Source: JAEYKI01 sp036679405 (GTDB taxonomy: Bacteria > Bacillota > Clostridia > Christensenellales > Christensenellaceae). From it: DNA of 64,000 nt. The stretch is from contig JAVBVZ010000004.1 of NCBI GenBank assembly GCA_036679405.1, positions 248,001 to 312,000 of the forward strand. The letters are read 5' to 3'. The translations under genes were made by a program, and so were the position numbers. The notes beneath the pieces were generated by a model, which saw only the letters and a list, made by a program, of their open reading frames with translations, did no database searches and was not told the origin of the DNA. This document shows, piece by piece, positions 1 to 6,967 of this stretch. Numbering within the stretch: the stretch's first letter is position 1; every line of letters begins with the position of its first letter.

Positions 1-678
1 ATACCCGGCGTCTGAAGTATACGCACCGGACTGTATCAACTCTTCGTCATAAGGCAGTCCATTGTCCTGATAGGCGGCCTGATAACCCTCGAATCTGGCC
101 TTTGTAGAGGACAAACCCTTGTAACCGGTGATCATCCCAATCTTTTGATGTCCCTTTTTTATGAGGAGATTGATGACGTCGTATGTGGAACCGGAAAGGT
201 CAATCACAACATGATCACCTTCATAGTCCAGCGGATATCTGTCAATAAAAACGACTGGCGTTGAGGCGGGCAGCATATTTTTTAAATATGTGTGCTCTCC
301 GACAGAAGGACACATCATAAGGCCGTCTATGCGGAGCGACTTAAAGGTGCGAAGCGCGTCCATCTCGCGGTCACGGTCATCGTGAGAATTCGCAAGAATA
401 ATATGATAACCGTTTTCTCGCATCGTTTCCTCTATTCCGTCCGTTACGCGCGAATAAAACAGGCTTCTTATGCTGGGCACCATAACCCCGATCGTTTTCG
501 TTTGCTGGCTTCTCAGGCTTCTTGCAATAGAATTTGGATTGTAATCCAGTTTTTCCATTGCCGCGTATACTTTTGCTTTGACATCGTCTGTCACATATCT
601 TGTTTGATTTATTACATGCGAGACTGTGGCAATGGATACGCCTGCCGCAATAGACACATCTTTTATTGTACTAGGCAT
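1..678 (-). CDS. LacI-family transcriptional regulator (3' end beyond window)
   Basis: The first 226 codons of a LacI/GalR regulator are visible; the reading frame is open to the window edge, so the C-terminal third is missing. Residues 4-24 form the DNA-binding helix-turn-helix (IKDVSIAAGVSIATVSHVIN), followed by the hinge helix region (NPNSIARSLRSQQTKTIGV) and the start of the periplasmic-binding-protein-like effector domain. Proteins of this family bind palindromic operators and respond to a sugar or related ligand. The ATG at 678 was chosen because the HTH starts right after it; the ribosome site is a weak GAGAAG. A good promoter lies at 709-738. Ligand and targets cannot be inferred from what is visible. 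Confidence 0.9.
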   Translation of the reverse strand, partial: MPSTIKDVSIAAGVSIATVSHVINQTRYVTDDVKAKVYAAMEKLDYNPNSIARSLRSQQTKTIGVMVPSIRSLFYSRVTDGIEETMRENGYHIILANSHDDRDREMDALRTFKSLRIDGLMMCPSVGEHTYLKNMLPASTPVVFIDRYPLDYEGDHVVIDLSGSTYDVINLLIKKGHQKIGMITGYKGLSSTKARFEGYQAAYQDNGLPYDEELIQSGAYTSDAGY

Positions 679-708
679 ATTTCTTCTCGCTTTTTTTTTT
701 GATGGTTT

Positions 709-738
709 ATTATAACTATAATTTTCCTTAAAAGTCAA
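709..738 (-). promoter_or_regulatory. Sigma-A-type promoter of the LacI-family gene
   Basis: Read on the minus strand, TTGACT (733-738) and TATAAT (709-714) are separated by 18 bases, about 30 bases upstream of the regulator's ATG. Confidence 0.6.
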
Positions 739-796
739 CTGCCTTTCGATTATTCCGCTTTATCCGCCAATGGTTCGCTGCCGGATCGGTTTAGCC

Positions 797-1258
797 TTAC
801 TCAACCGAACTGTTGATTTTTATCTGCTGGCGCGCCAACTGGTCACAGCGGTTATTGAGTTCGTTGTCCGAATGGCCCTTCACCTTGAAAAACTTCACCA
901 CATGGCTTTTGGTGCCGTTTAAAAGAAGTTTCCAAAGATCCTGATTTTCAACGGGTTTTTTTGCCGCCGTCCTCCATCCGTTGTTCTGCCATGCGATAAT
1001 CCACCCCTTTGAAAAAGCGTTGTGGATATATGCGCTGTCGGTGTATACCTCCACCAGGCAACGTTCCCTCAAGGCCAGCAGGCCTTTTATCACGGCCAGC
1101 AATTCCATACGGTTGTTAGTCGTTTCCGGGTCGAACCCCGATATCTCTTTCACGTTACCCCTGTAATCGAGTATGGCAGCCCAACCGCCCGGCCCGGGAT
1201 TGCCCGAACAGGCGCCGTCCGAATAAATGACCACTTTTTTGAGCTCTTCATTCGGCAT
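797..1258 (-). CDS. rnhA: Ribonuclease HI
   Basis: Cleaves the RNA strand of RNA-DNA hybrids (primer and R-loop removal) in the cytoplasm using two metal ions. The 153-residue length matches the bacterial RNase HI core. The catalytic carboxylates are visible: D14 in YSDGACSGNPGPGG, E52 in NNRMELLA, D74 in VYTDSAY and D139 in NRCDQLAR, with the loop histidine H129 in KGHSDNE. The ATG at 1258 has GGAG eight bases upstream. It starts two bases after the stop of proC and is probably co-transcribed with it. No hybrid-binding N-terminal domain is present, so this is the HI form rather than a eukaryote-like H1. Confidence 0.95.
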   Translation of the reverse strand: MPNEELKKVVIYSDGACSGNPGPGGWAAILDYRGNVKEISGFDPETTNNRMELLAVIKGLLALRERCLVEVYTDSAYIHNAFSKGWIIAWQNNGWRTAAKKPVENQDLWKLLLNGTKSHVVKFFKVKGHSDNELNNRCDQLARQQIKINSSVE

Positions 1259-1260
1259 GA

Positions 1261-2064
1261 TCAGTTCTCCGAAAGTTTTACAGATTTTTTAGTGCAGGCG
1301 TCGACAGCCTTGTCAACAATACCTGCAAGGTTCATTTCGTCGAACACGGCCAGCGCCTCGATGGTCGTACCGCCCGGCGAGCATACCGCCTTGATAAGCG
1401 ACTCCAGCGGCGCGTCTGAACGTTCCACCATTTCAGATGCACCCTGCATAGTCTTAAGCGCCAAAGCCACCGAATCTTTGTATGCAAGGCCCTGATTGAC
1501 ACCCGCGTCCGCAAGCGCCTTTAAAAAACAATACATATACGCCGGCCCGCTGCCCGATATGCCGGTCACAGCGTCCATCAGGCGCGCTTCAACCTCCACG
1601 ACGATTCCAAGGGTTTGAAAAATATCTTTGATAAAGGAATATTCCTCCGGCATCAGTGTGCTTGGAACCTCAAAGCCCGAAGCCCCCTTCCCCACCAGGA
1701 GCGGCGTGTTGGGCATGATGCGCAATATACGCGCGTCAACCTGTAAAAGGTTCTTTATCTTTTCGGACCGCACCCCGGCCGCGATGGAAACGATCGCCAG
1801 CCCTTCCGCCGTTATTTCGCTTAAGACGGACGGAACGATATTCGGCTTTACGCATAAAAACAAAATATCGGACGAATCCTGCAGTTCCTTTAAATCCCCG
1901 CAGGCTTTTACGCCTTCGCACCTTATTTGCGCCGTTTTGCTCTCGTCCGGGTCGAAGACGGATATGCCGCTCCCTTCGAGCAGGCCGCTTTTAATGATCC
2001 CGCGGATGATCGCGCCGGCCATATTCCCGCAACCGGCAAATCCCAATCTGTAACTCATAAACAC
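1261..2064 (-). CDS. proC: Pyrroline-5-carboxylate reductase
   Basis: Catalyses the last step of proline synthesis, NAD(P)H-dependent reduction of 1-pyrroline-5-carboxylate. The N-terminal Rossmann motif LGFAGCGNMAGAI is followed by the family segments SIAAGV, RIMPNTP and, in the helical C-terminal dimerisation domain, GISGSGPAYMY and SPGGTTIEAL. At 267 residues it is standard length. The frame begins at a GTG (2064) four bases behind GGAG; an ATG two codons later (2058) is an equally possible start. It overlaps nothing and leads directly into rnhA. Confidence 0.95.
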   Translation of the reverse strand: MFMSYRLGFAGCGNMAGAIIRGIIKSGLLEGSGISVFDPDESKTAQIRCEGVKACGDLKELQDSSDILFLCVKPNIVPSVLSEITAEGLAIVSIAAGVRSEKIKNLLQVDARILRIMPNTPLLVGKGASGFEVPSTLMPEEYSFIKDIFQTLGIVVEVEARLMDAVTGISGSGPAYMYCFLKALADAGVNQGLAYKDSVALALKTMQGASEMVERSDAPLESLIKAVCSPGGTTIEALAVFDEMNLAGIVDKAVDACTKKSVKLSEN

Positions 2065-2087
2065 CGTTCTCCATAAAATAATTCATA

Positions 2088-2116
2088 TTGACTAAAAGGA
2101 TTAAATTTATTATAAT
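2088..2116 (+). promoter_or_regulatory. Promoter of tRNA-Trp
   Basis: TTGACT (2088-2093) and TATAAT (2111-2116) with a 17-base spacer lie 31 bases before the mature tRNA 5' end. Confidence 0.7.
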
Positions 2117-2146
2117 ATCCAAGGCGCTAAAAAACAAGCCATGCTT

Positions 2147-2222
2147 AGGGGAGTAGCTCAATTGGCAGAGCAACGGTCTCCAAAACCGTAGGTTGCGTGT
2201 TCGATTCGCGTCTCCCCTGCCA
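2147..2222 (+). tRNA. trnW: tRNA-Trp (anticodon CCA)
   Basis: A complete cloverleaf of 76 bases: acceptor stem AGGGGAG/CTCCCCT (2147-2153 with 2212-2218), D arm GCTC/GAGC, anticodon stem ACGGT/ACCGT with loop CTCCAAA giving anticodon CCA (2180-2182), T loop TTCGATT, discriminator G and an encoded CCA tail (2220-2222). It has its own promoter and terminator and is one of the few plus-strand genes here. Confidence 0.97.
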
Positions 2223-2224
2223 TC

Positions 2225-2251
2225 AAAAAAGGCTTTTCAAAAGCCTTTTTT
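2225..2251. terminator. Bidirectional terminator between tRNA-Trp and the BRCT-protein gene
   Basis: A perfect A/T-flanked inverted repeat (stem AAGGCTTTT/AAAAGCCTT, one-base loop C) has T runs on both strands. It can end the plus-strand tRNA and the minus-strand gene that stops at 2268. Confidence 0.85.
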
Positions 2252-2267
2252 ATTTCTGTCTTATTGC

Positions 2268-3632
2268 TCATATTATGGAATGGAGCAATTGTGCTTCAGA
2301 GATTATTTTTATTTCCGAACCTTTTTGCTGCAATTGCAAAGCTTTGCTTAACTTACCGCTGCGCTTACCGAACTTGGTACTTTTTTCGCCCCGTTCTCCG
2401 ACAAGCAAATAATTTGTTTTTTTTGTTATATTAGCCTGTATCGTTCCGCCATTTTCAGTGATCATCCTGCTTATATCAGATCTTGAAACCTTGTTGAAGT
2501 GTCCGGTCAGGCAAAAAGACATTTTTTCAAACACTATTGTATTACCTTTGGCCTTTCTGTCCGGATGAAAAAAAAGGTTCAGGTCTTCAAACAGTTCATT
2601 TTTTTCATCCTGGGTTATGATCCCATCTTCCAGAATATTGCTGAGTTTTTTTTCGATTTTATTAAAAGAAAAATTGCCGGATAAATACTTATGGCTCTGC
2701 ATCCATTTCTGTAAAGATAATATTTCCTCGTCATTTAATTCTTCATCAGCCAATAATCCGCGCACAATTCCTATCAATACCTGCATAGCCTGTGTAGCAT
2801 CGTTACCGGCCGATCGTTTTAATTGAAAATTTTTAATAAAAAGATCTATTTTTTTAAGGTCCTGACTGGATATCGTCTTATCTTCCACGGAACGCTTAAG
2901 TATTCTTAGCAATTCTTCAAATTGGCTTTGCTGAAAACAGGCGACATATGTGTCCATCCAGTTTTGAAGTGCAGCTGTTTCCTCTTGATTTATATGATGA
3001 TCGCTGACCAGCCCCCGTATAGTACCGTCCAATTCATTTATGGCTTTCTTCAGCATGCTGTCGGATGAAAAAAATTTACGATCATCGTCGACCCTGTAAC
3101 ACCGAACCAGATCTTCCATATTTATGATGTTTCTTTTTTGAAATTCTGCAAATAATTCTTTGCAGGCCAACGCATCGTAAAAAGAACCATGGTGCGTTTC
3201 AAGGTTCACTTTATATTCATTGCATAAAGATTCTAGCGAATGGGATTTATGATGAAATCGTTTGACGATATCCATTGTGCAAATATAATAAAAATCAGGG
3301 ATATCCATCTTATAAAAAGACAGCGTTTTGCACAGCGCATCCAACTGAAAAGAAGCATTGTGTGCAGCTATGATGCCGTTTGTAAAATAGTGTTTCACGG
3401 TTTCCCAAACTTCCGGGAATGTAGGCTTATCCCTAACCATAGTCGGAAGAATCTTATGGTCACGTATATTATTATCATCAAAAACGGATTCGGGATTGAC
3501 AAGATAGAATTCCTCTGAAACAACAAATCCTCCTTTGGTGGCTACGATTGCAACGGAACAAATCCTGTCATTTCTACAGTTCGGTGTCTTAAAATCAATA
3601 AAAGAGACCGTCCCTCTATCCAATTTATCCAT
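2268..3632 (-). CDS. DnaQ-like exonuclease-fold protein with duplicated helical middle and C-terminal BRCT domain; active site degraded
   Basis: Residues 8-165 look like a DEDDh 3'-5' exonuclease (SFIDF near residue 13, AAHNASF near 90, HHGSFYDA near 150), the fold of DNA polymerase III epsilon. Two of the four expected acidic metal ligands are changed: the usual DxE is D13-F-K15, and the Asp after HNASF is Q96. The distal H148 and D153 are retained. Residues about 195-270 and 280-355 are two related helical segments sharing a RGLxxDxxxNxEE...LQxWM pattern, somewhat TerB-like. Residues 365-454 are a BRCT domain (FCLTGHFNKVSRSDI, ENGGTIQ, TNYLLVG) like that of DNA ligase. The gene is monocistronic with its own promoter. 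A role in DNA repair is an inference; it may bind rather than cut DNA. Confidence 0.8.
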   Translation of the reverse strand: MDKLDRGTVSFIDFKTPNCRNDRICSVAIVATKGGFVVSEEFYLVNPESVFDDNNIRDHKILPTMVRDKPTFPEVWETVKHYFTNGIIAAHNASFQLDALCKTLSFYKMDIPDFYYICTMDIVKRFHHKSHSLESLCNEYKVNLETHHGSFYDALACKELFAEFQKRNIINMEDLVRCYRVDDDRKFFSSDSMLKKAINELDGTIRGLVSDHHINQEETAALQNWMDTYVACFQQSQFEELLRILKRSVEDKTISSQDLKKIDLFIKNFQLKRSAGNDATQAMQVLIGIVRGLLADEELNDEEILSLQKWMQSHKYLSGNFSFNKIEKKLSNILEDGIITQDEKNELFEDLNLFFHPDRKAKGNTIVFEKMSFCLTGHFNKVSRSDISRMITENGGTIQANITKKTNYLLVGERGEKSTKFGKRSGKLSKALQLQQKGSEIKIISEAQLLHSII

Positions 3633-3687
3633 AAATGCCCTCCTAATGATACAGCGAAATCAGATAAAACCATATTCTGTTAATTTT

Positions 3688-3716
3688 ATGATAAACCTTC
3701 TATCCGGTCATTTCAA
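3688..3716 (-). promoter_or_regulatory. Promoter of the exonuclease-like/BRCT gene
   Basis: On the minus strand TTGAAA (3711-3716) and TATCAT (3688-3693) are spaced by 17 bases. The ATG at 3632 is preceded by AGGAGGGC. Confidence 0.6.
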
Positions 3717-3739
3717 GTATTACGATGGAATACATAAGT

Positions 3740-4870
3740 TTACCAGGGCCGCCGTGCAACAACAAAGTTGCTTTCCCAAAAACCCGTTTTGCAGGCGCGT
3801 TCAACAACTTCTCCATTCGCGGAAGATGCATCAATCATCAGCCCATCACCTATATATATGCCCGTATGTCCTACACTTTTTCCGTTCGTACTGAAAAACA
3901 GCAAATCTCCTTTTTCAAGATCATCCATAGAGGTAATTTTTTCCCAATCGGAAACCTGAGAATACCCGGCTGCGTTGTATCTACCCCTTGAAGAACCAGC
4001 TTCTTTTAAACAGTAATATACCAGACCCGAACAATCAAATGAACTCGGTCCCTCAGCGCCCCATACATACGGTTTTCCTAATTGTTCCTCGGCGATATCC
4101 AGCATTTCAAGTATATTGGCACGACGCGCCGCTTCGGTTGCTTTCATTGGGCTTTGCTGGGCATTAGGAGAATAAATCAAATCCAGAGTAAATGCACCCG
4201 TTTTGCCATCAACATACAGCCCGTTTTCGTCCTGAAAGGCTTTTACGGCTTCGATGGTTTCCGTTCCGTAGTAACCGGTCGCTTTGTCCATGTATCCAAG
4301 ATCTATCAGCCTTCGTTGCAGGCTGTCCACGTCTGTTCCGCTTGTGCCTTCCAGCAGGGTGTATGGTTTTGCCTGGTCGGAATAAAGCAGTTGCAGCAAA
4401 TCAGGCGTGGCTATACCGTCCTGATCCAATGAATGTTGCCGCTGAAATAATTCAACGGCATACTCGGTCCCTGTAGCAAACAGATTTGTAGGCTCATCAA
4501 AAGACATATATCCTAAATCCATTAAACGGGTCTGCAATAATTGTACCTGACTGTTATCATCGCCTGCTTGTAATGTCTGATATGCTGCAGATTCATCCGG
4601 AAGCATTTCAGCGGCCGTTTCAGTGGCATCGGATGTTGGTGAAACCTCAGGAGAACTCTCCATTTCCGCAGCGGTCACACCCTCTGCATTTTTTGCATTT
4701 AAGGCATTGGCGGATGCTGCATTTGAAGATATCACTATAACAACCGCCACAACAATAGCGACGGCTGCAATTACAAATATAAATAGTTTTCGTTTTTTAT
4801 TTAACATTATTTTAAAAGAACTTCTTTTTATGTTATAACCGGATGCGGGTCCGTTTTGTCGTTTTTTCAT
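3740..4870 (-). CDS. Membrane-anchored NlpC/P60 endopeptidase with two peptidoglycan-binding domains
   Basis: A cell-wall hydrolase expected to cut peptide cross-bridges of peptidoglycan outside the membrane. A basic N-terminus is followed by one membrane helix (about residues 28-48), a low-complexity linker, and two PG_binding_1 repeats (QVQLLQTRLMDLGYM and DSLQRRLIDLGYMDK). The C-terminal NlpC/P60 domain begins at GKPYVWGAEGPSSFDCSG, whose Cys is the nucleophile, and carries the catalytic His in SVGHTGIYIGDG. The third polar residue, His in Spr, is replaced by Asp in LMIDASS. The start at 4870 sits five bases after GGGAG; an in-frame ATG four codons upstream lacks a ribosome site. It is monocistronic. 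Confidence 0.9.
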   Translation of the reverse strand: MKKRQNGPASGYNIKRSSFKIMLNKKRKLFIFVIAAVAIVVAVVIVISSNAASANALNAKNAEGVTAAEMESSPEVSPTSDATETAAEMLPDESAAYQTLQAGDDNSQVQLLQTRLMDLGYMSFDEPTNLFATGTEYAVELFQRQHSLDQDGIATPDLLQLLYSDQAKPYTLLEGTSGTDVDSLQRRLIDLGYMDKATGYYGTETIEAVKAFQDENGLYVDGKTGAFTLDLIYSPNAQQSPMKATEAARRANILEMLDIAEEQLGKPYVWGAEGPSSFDCSGLVYYCLKEAGSSRGRYNAAGYSQVSDWEKITSMDDLEKGDLLFFSTNGKSVGHTGIYIGDGLMIDASSANGEVVERACKTGFWESNFVVARRPW

Positions 4871-4902
4871 CATGACTCCCATATGCGTATACTTAGTAAT
4901 AT

Positions 4903-4930
4903 TTTATATTCTTTTTGCATACCTTTACAA
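4903..4930 (-). promoter_or_regulatory. Candidate promoter of the NlpC/P60 gene
   Basis: TTGTAA (4925-4930) and TATAAA (4903-4908) on the minus strand with a 16-base spacer. Confidence 0.45.
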
Positions 4931-5015
4931 GCCTTTCCGCAAAATTGTTACAGCTTGTTCATATTTATGTATGTAGTACTGAATCATTTAAAGCAATCAA
5001 TAACTGCATTTAATT

Positions 5016-5042
5016 AAAAAAAGGCATTTATTGCCTTTTTTT
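5016..5042 (-). terminator. Terminator after the Mrp-type gene
   Basis: Hairpin AAGGCA/TGCCTT flanked by A and T runs, 20 bases past the stop at 5064. Confidence 0.8.
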
Positions 5043-5063
5043 ATGGTTTATAAAAATTTTACG

Positions 5064-5918
5064 TTATTCTCTCTCTTTTGGGGGCACTTTCTCCAGTTCT
5101 GAGACGGTCCCATCCAACCAGGACGCATCAATTGTTTCCAGAGTGCCAAGATCGCAGGCCGCAGAAACTTCCGGACTAATAGGAATTCTTGCTAAAACCG
5201 GTAAAGAAAAAGTATCTGCAATCTCCTGTATATGGCTCTCTCCAAATATTTTGGTTTCTTTTCCGCAGTCCGGGCACTTAAAATAACTCATATTTTCCAC
5301 CAGACCAATAATAGGAATATTCATCATGTTTGCCATTTTTACGGCTTTTGAAACAATCAGGGAAACAAGTTCCTGCGGAGATGCAACGATAATAATGCCG
5401 TCTACCGGAATTGACTGGAAAACCGTCAATGGAACATCGCCTGTGCCCGGGGGAAGATCAACCAGCATATAATCAATATCATTCCAGACAACTTCCGTCC
5501 AAAATTGTTTTACTGTTCCGGCAATGATAGGCCCTCTCCAGACAACCGGATCCGTATCGTTTTCCAGCAACAAGTTTACGGACATAACTTCTATGCCCCC
5601 TTTGGTTTTAGCGGGCAAAATTCCCATTGCGCTTCCCAGCGCTTTTTCTTTGACACCGAATATTTTAGGGATGGAAGGGCCTGTGATATCCGCATCCAAT
5701 ACGGCCGTATGATATCCTTTTTTATTAAGGGCACTGGCTAAAAGAGAAGTAACCAGCGACTTACCGACTCCTCCCTTTCCGCTGACTACGGCAAATACTT
5801 TTTTTATACTGCTGAATTGGCCTGGTTTTTCCAAAAAATCAGCAGCAGTCTGCTCTCTTTCGTCACAGGTTTCAGAGCAGGACCCGCAATCATGCGTGCA
5901 ACTTTCCATTTCGCTCAT
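5064..5918 (-). CDS. Mrp/NBP35-family P-loop ATPase, iron-sulfur carrier
   Basis: A cytosolic dimeric ATPase that binds a bridging [4Fe-4S] cluster and passes it to apoproteins. The deviant Walker A GKGGVGKS is at residues 47-54, the switch region is DADITGPSIPKIFGV, and the Walker B-like segment is MLVDLPPGTGD. The cluster-binding pair is C215 and C218 in YFKCPDCGKE. An additional Cys-rich N-terminus (CTHDCGSCSETCDE, residues 7-20) resembles Nbp35 and could hold a second cluster. ATG with GGAG nine bases upstream. It stands alone between two terminators. Sequence does not tell whether it serves the hydrogenases or general Fe-S proteins. Confidence 0.92.
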   Translation of the reverse strand: MSEMESCTHDCGSCSETCDEREQTAADFLEKPGQFSSIKKVFAVVSGKGGVGKSLVTSLLASALNKKGYHTAVLDADITGPSIPKIFGVKEKALGSAMGILPAKTKGGIEVMSVNLLLENDTDPVVWRGPIIAGTVKQFWTEVVWNDIDYMLVDLPPGTGDVPLTVFQSIPVDGIIIVASPQELVSLIVSKAVKMANMMNIPIIGLVENMSYFKCPDCGKETKIFGESHIQEIADTFSLPVLARIPISPEVSAACDLGTLETIDASWLDGTVSELEKVPPKERE

Positions 5919-5982
5919 TGTGCTTTGCTCCTTTTTTCAGATGATTCGTTTTATGTATTTTTTTATGCCAGATTCTAGTGCA

Positions 5983-6013
5983 AATAAAAGAGCCTTCGCA
6001 TTTGCGGAGGCTC
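5983..6013 (-). terminator. Terminator after the anti-sigma-like gene
   Basis: An 11-pair stem with one wobble (GAGCCTTCGCA/TGCGGAGGCTC) followed on the minus strand by TTTTATTT. Confidence 0.8.
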
Positions 6014-6078
6014 CGCATTGTGTGCATATGCACATAACGTATAATATAGCAAGTCGGTCGGATTGTCAATGTTATACC

Positions 6079-6864
6079 TTATTCCTGTACCCATACCTCA
6101 TATACTTCTCCGGGAACCGGCGTAACGCCCAAGGTATATTCTTCCGAAAAATCAGCAAGCGACTTTTGGTTGTCTTCCGTAACCGAAACCATCAGCAATC
6201 CTTCATCCAAACAGAATTCTGCTCCCTCTCCCAACAAAAGATCAGTAAGTGCTTCAAAAGTTTCGGGTGTAACATAAAGTGCAATTGCCGCTTTATCTCC
6301 TCCAAGGCCGGCGGCAGTATCTTCAGCAGCTTCGGCGGTTGTTCCTGTTGCCGCCCCTCCATCCGTATAAGGCGCGGCGTTTTCAGCATCGGATGCCGGC
6401 AGGGATTCATTATTTGCAGACCGGCTGTCAAAAGCCGCTTCTTCCTGCAAGCCTTTTTCCGAGAAAGTTTCTGATTCCTGATTTTCTATAGAAGCAGCCA
6501 TTTGAATCTCTTGGGTCGAAGAAGAAGGAAATAAAACCCCGGACATCATAAAAGCGGAAACAACAGCTATCACAGCTACTCCTGCAGCAATGGCAGGCAA
6601 TAACCTGTTATGTCTTTTCCGCATCCGTGTTGGCAAAGTAGAAGAACATTCATAAACACTTTTTTTCCACACGCCCGTAAAACCGTCAGGAAGAGGCTCG
6701 TCGCCAATCAATGACAAGCCTCTCCTGATTCTCATTAAATCTGAATACCGCGCCGAGCATGCCGGGCAATTTTTGACATGTTCTTCAAATTGCTTTTCAT
6801 CAGCAAAATCAAGATCTCCGTCCATGTATTTTTCAAATAAAAGATCGTCTGGTTTGTGGTCCAT
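6079..6864 (-). CDS. Zinc-finger (HC2) anti-sigma-factor-like membrane protein, no adjacent sigma gene
   Basis: The cytoplasmic N-terminus carries the anti-sigma zinc-finger signature HxxxCxxC (H29, C33, C36 in EEHVKNCPAC). A single membrane helix follows near residues 88-112 (LLPAIAAGVAVIAVVSAFMM), then an extracytoplasmic Ala/Glu/Thr/Ser-rich linker and a compact C-terminal domain ending EVYEVWVQE. Proteins of this design hold an ECF sigma factor at the membrane and release it on stress. Such genes normally follow their sigma gene, but here the upstream neighbour is nrdJ and the downstream one is the Mrp-type gene. The promoter at 6895-6919 has ECF form. The partner sigma factor is therefore probably encoded elsewhere; this is an inference. 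Confidence 0.8.
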   Translation of the reverse strand: MDHKPDDLLFEKYMDGDLDFADEKQFEEHVKNCPACSARYSDLMRIRRGLSLIGDEPLPDGFTGVWKKSVYECSSTLPTRMRKRHNRLLPAIAAGVAVIAVVSAFMMSGVLFPSSSTQEIQMAASIENQESETFSEKGLQEEAAFDSRSANNESLPASDAENAAPYTDGGAATGTTAEAAEDTAAGLGGDKAAIALYVTPETFEALTDLLLGEGAEFCLDEGLLMVSVTEDNQKSLADFSEEYTLGVTPVPGEVYEVWVQE

Positions 6865-6894
6865 TTAACTGCCCCTGATACCTTTTACACATAT

Positions 6895-6919
6895 GACGAA
6901 AGTATCATAAAATTGTTCC
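6895..6919 (-). promoter_or_regulatory. ECF-sigma-type promoter of the anti-sigma-like gene
   Basis: On the minus strand GGAAC (6915-6919) and CGTC (6895-6898) are separated by exactly 16 bases, the form used by many ECF sigma factors. No sigma-A hexamers were found as well placed. An 8-base inverted repeat (AAATTGTT/AACAATTT, 6910-6937) surrounds the -35 element. Confidence 0.6.
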
Positions 6920-6967
6920 GGAAAAATCAAACAATTTACAATTATTTTTCGAGCGCTCAAACCTGCA

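Noticed and set aside
292..702. Plus-strand open frame of 136 codons
   Set aside because: It is the shadow of the LacI-type regulator, whose minus-strand product has a clear helix-turn-helix.
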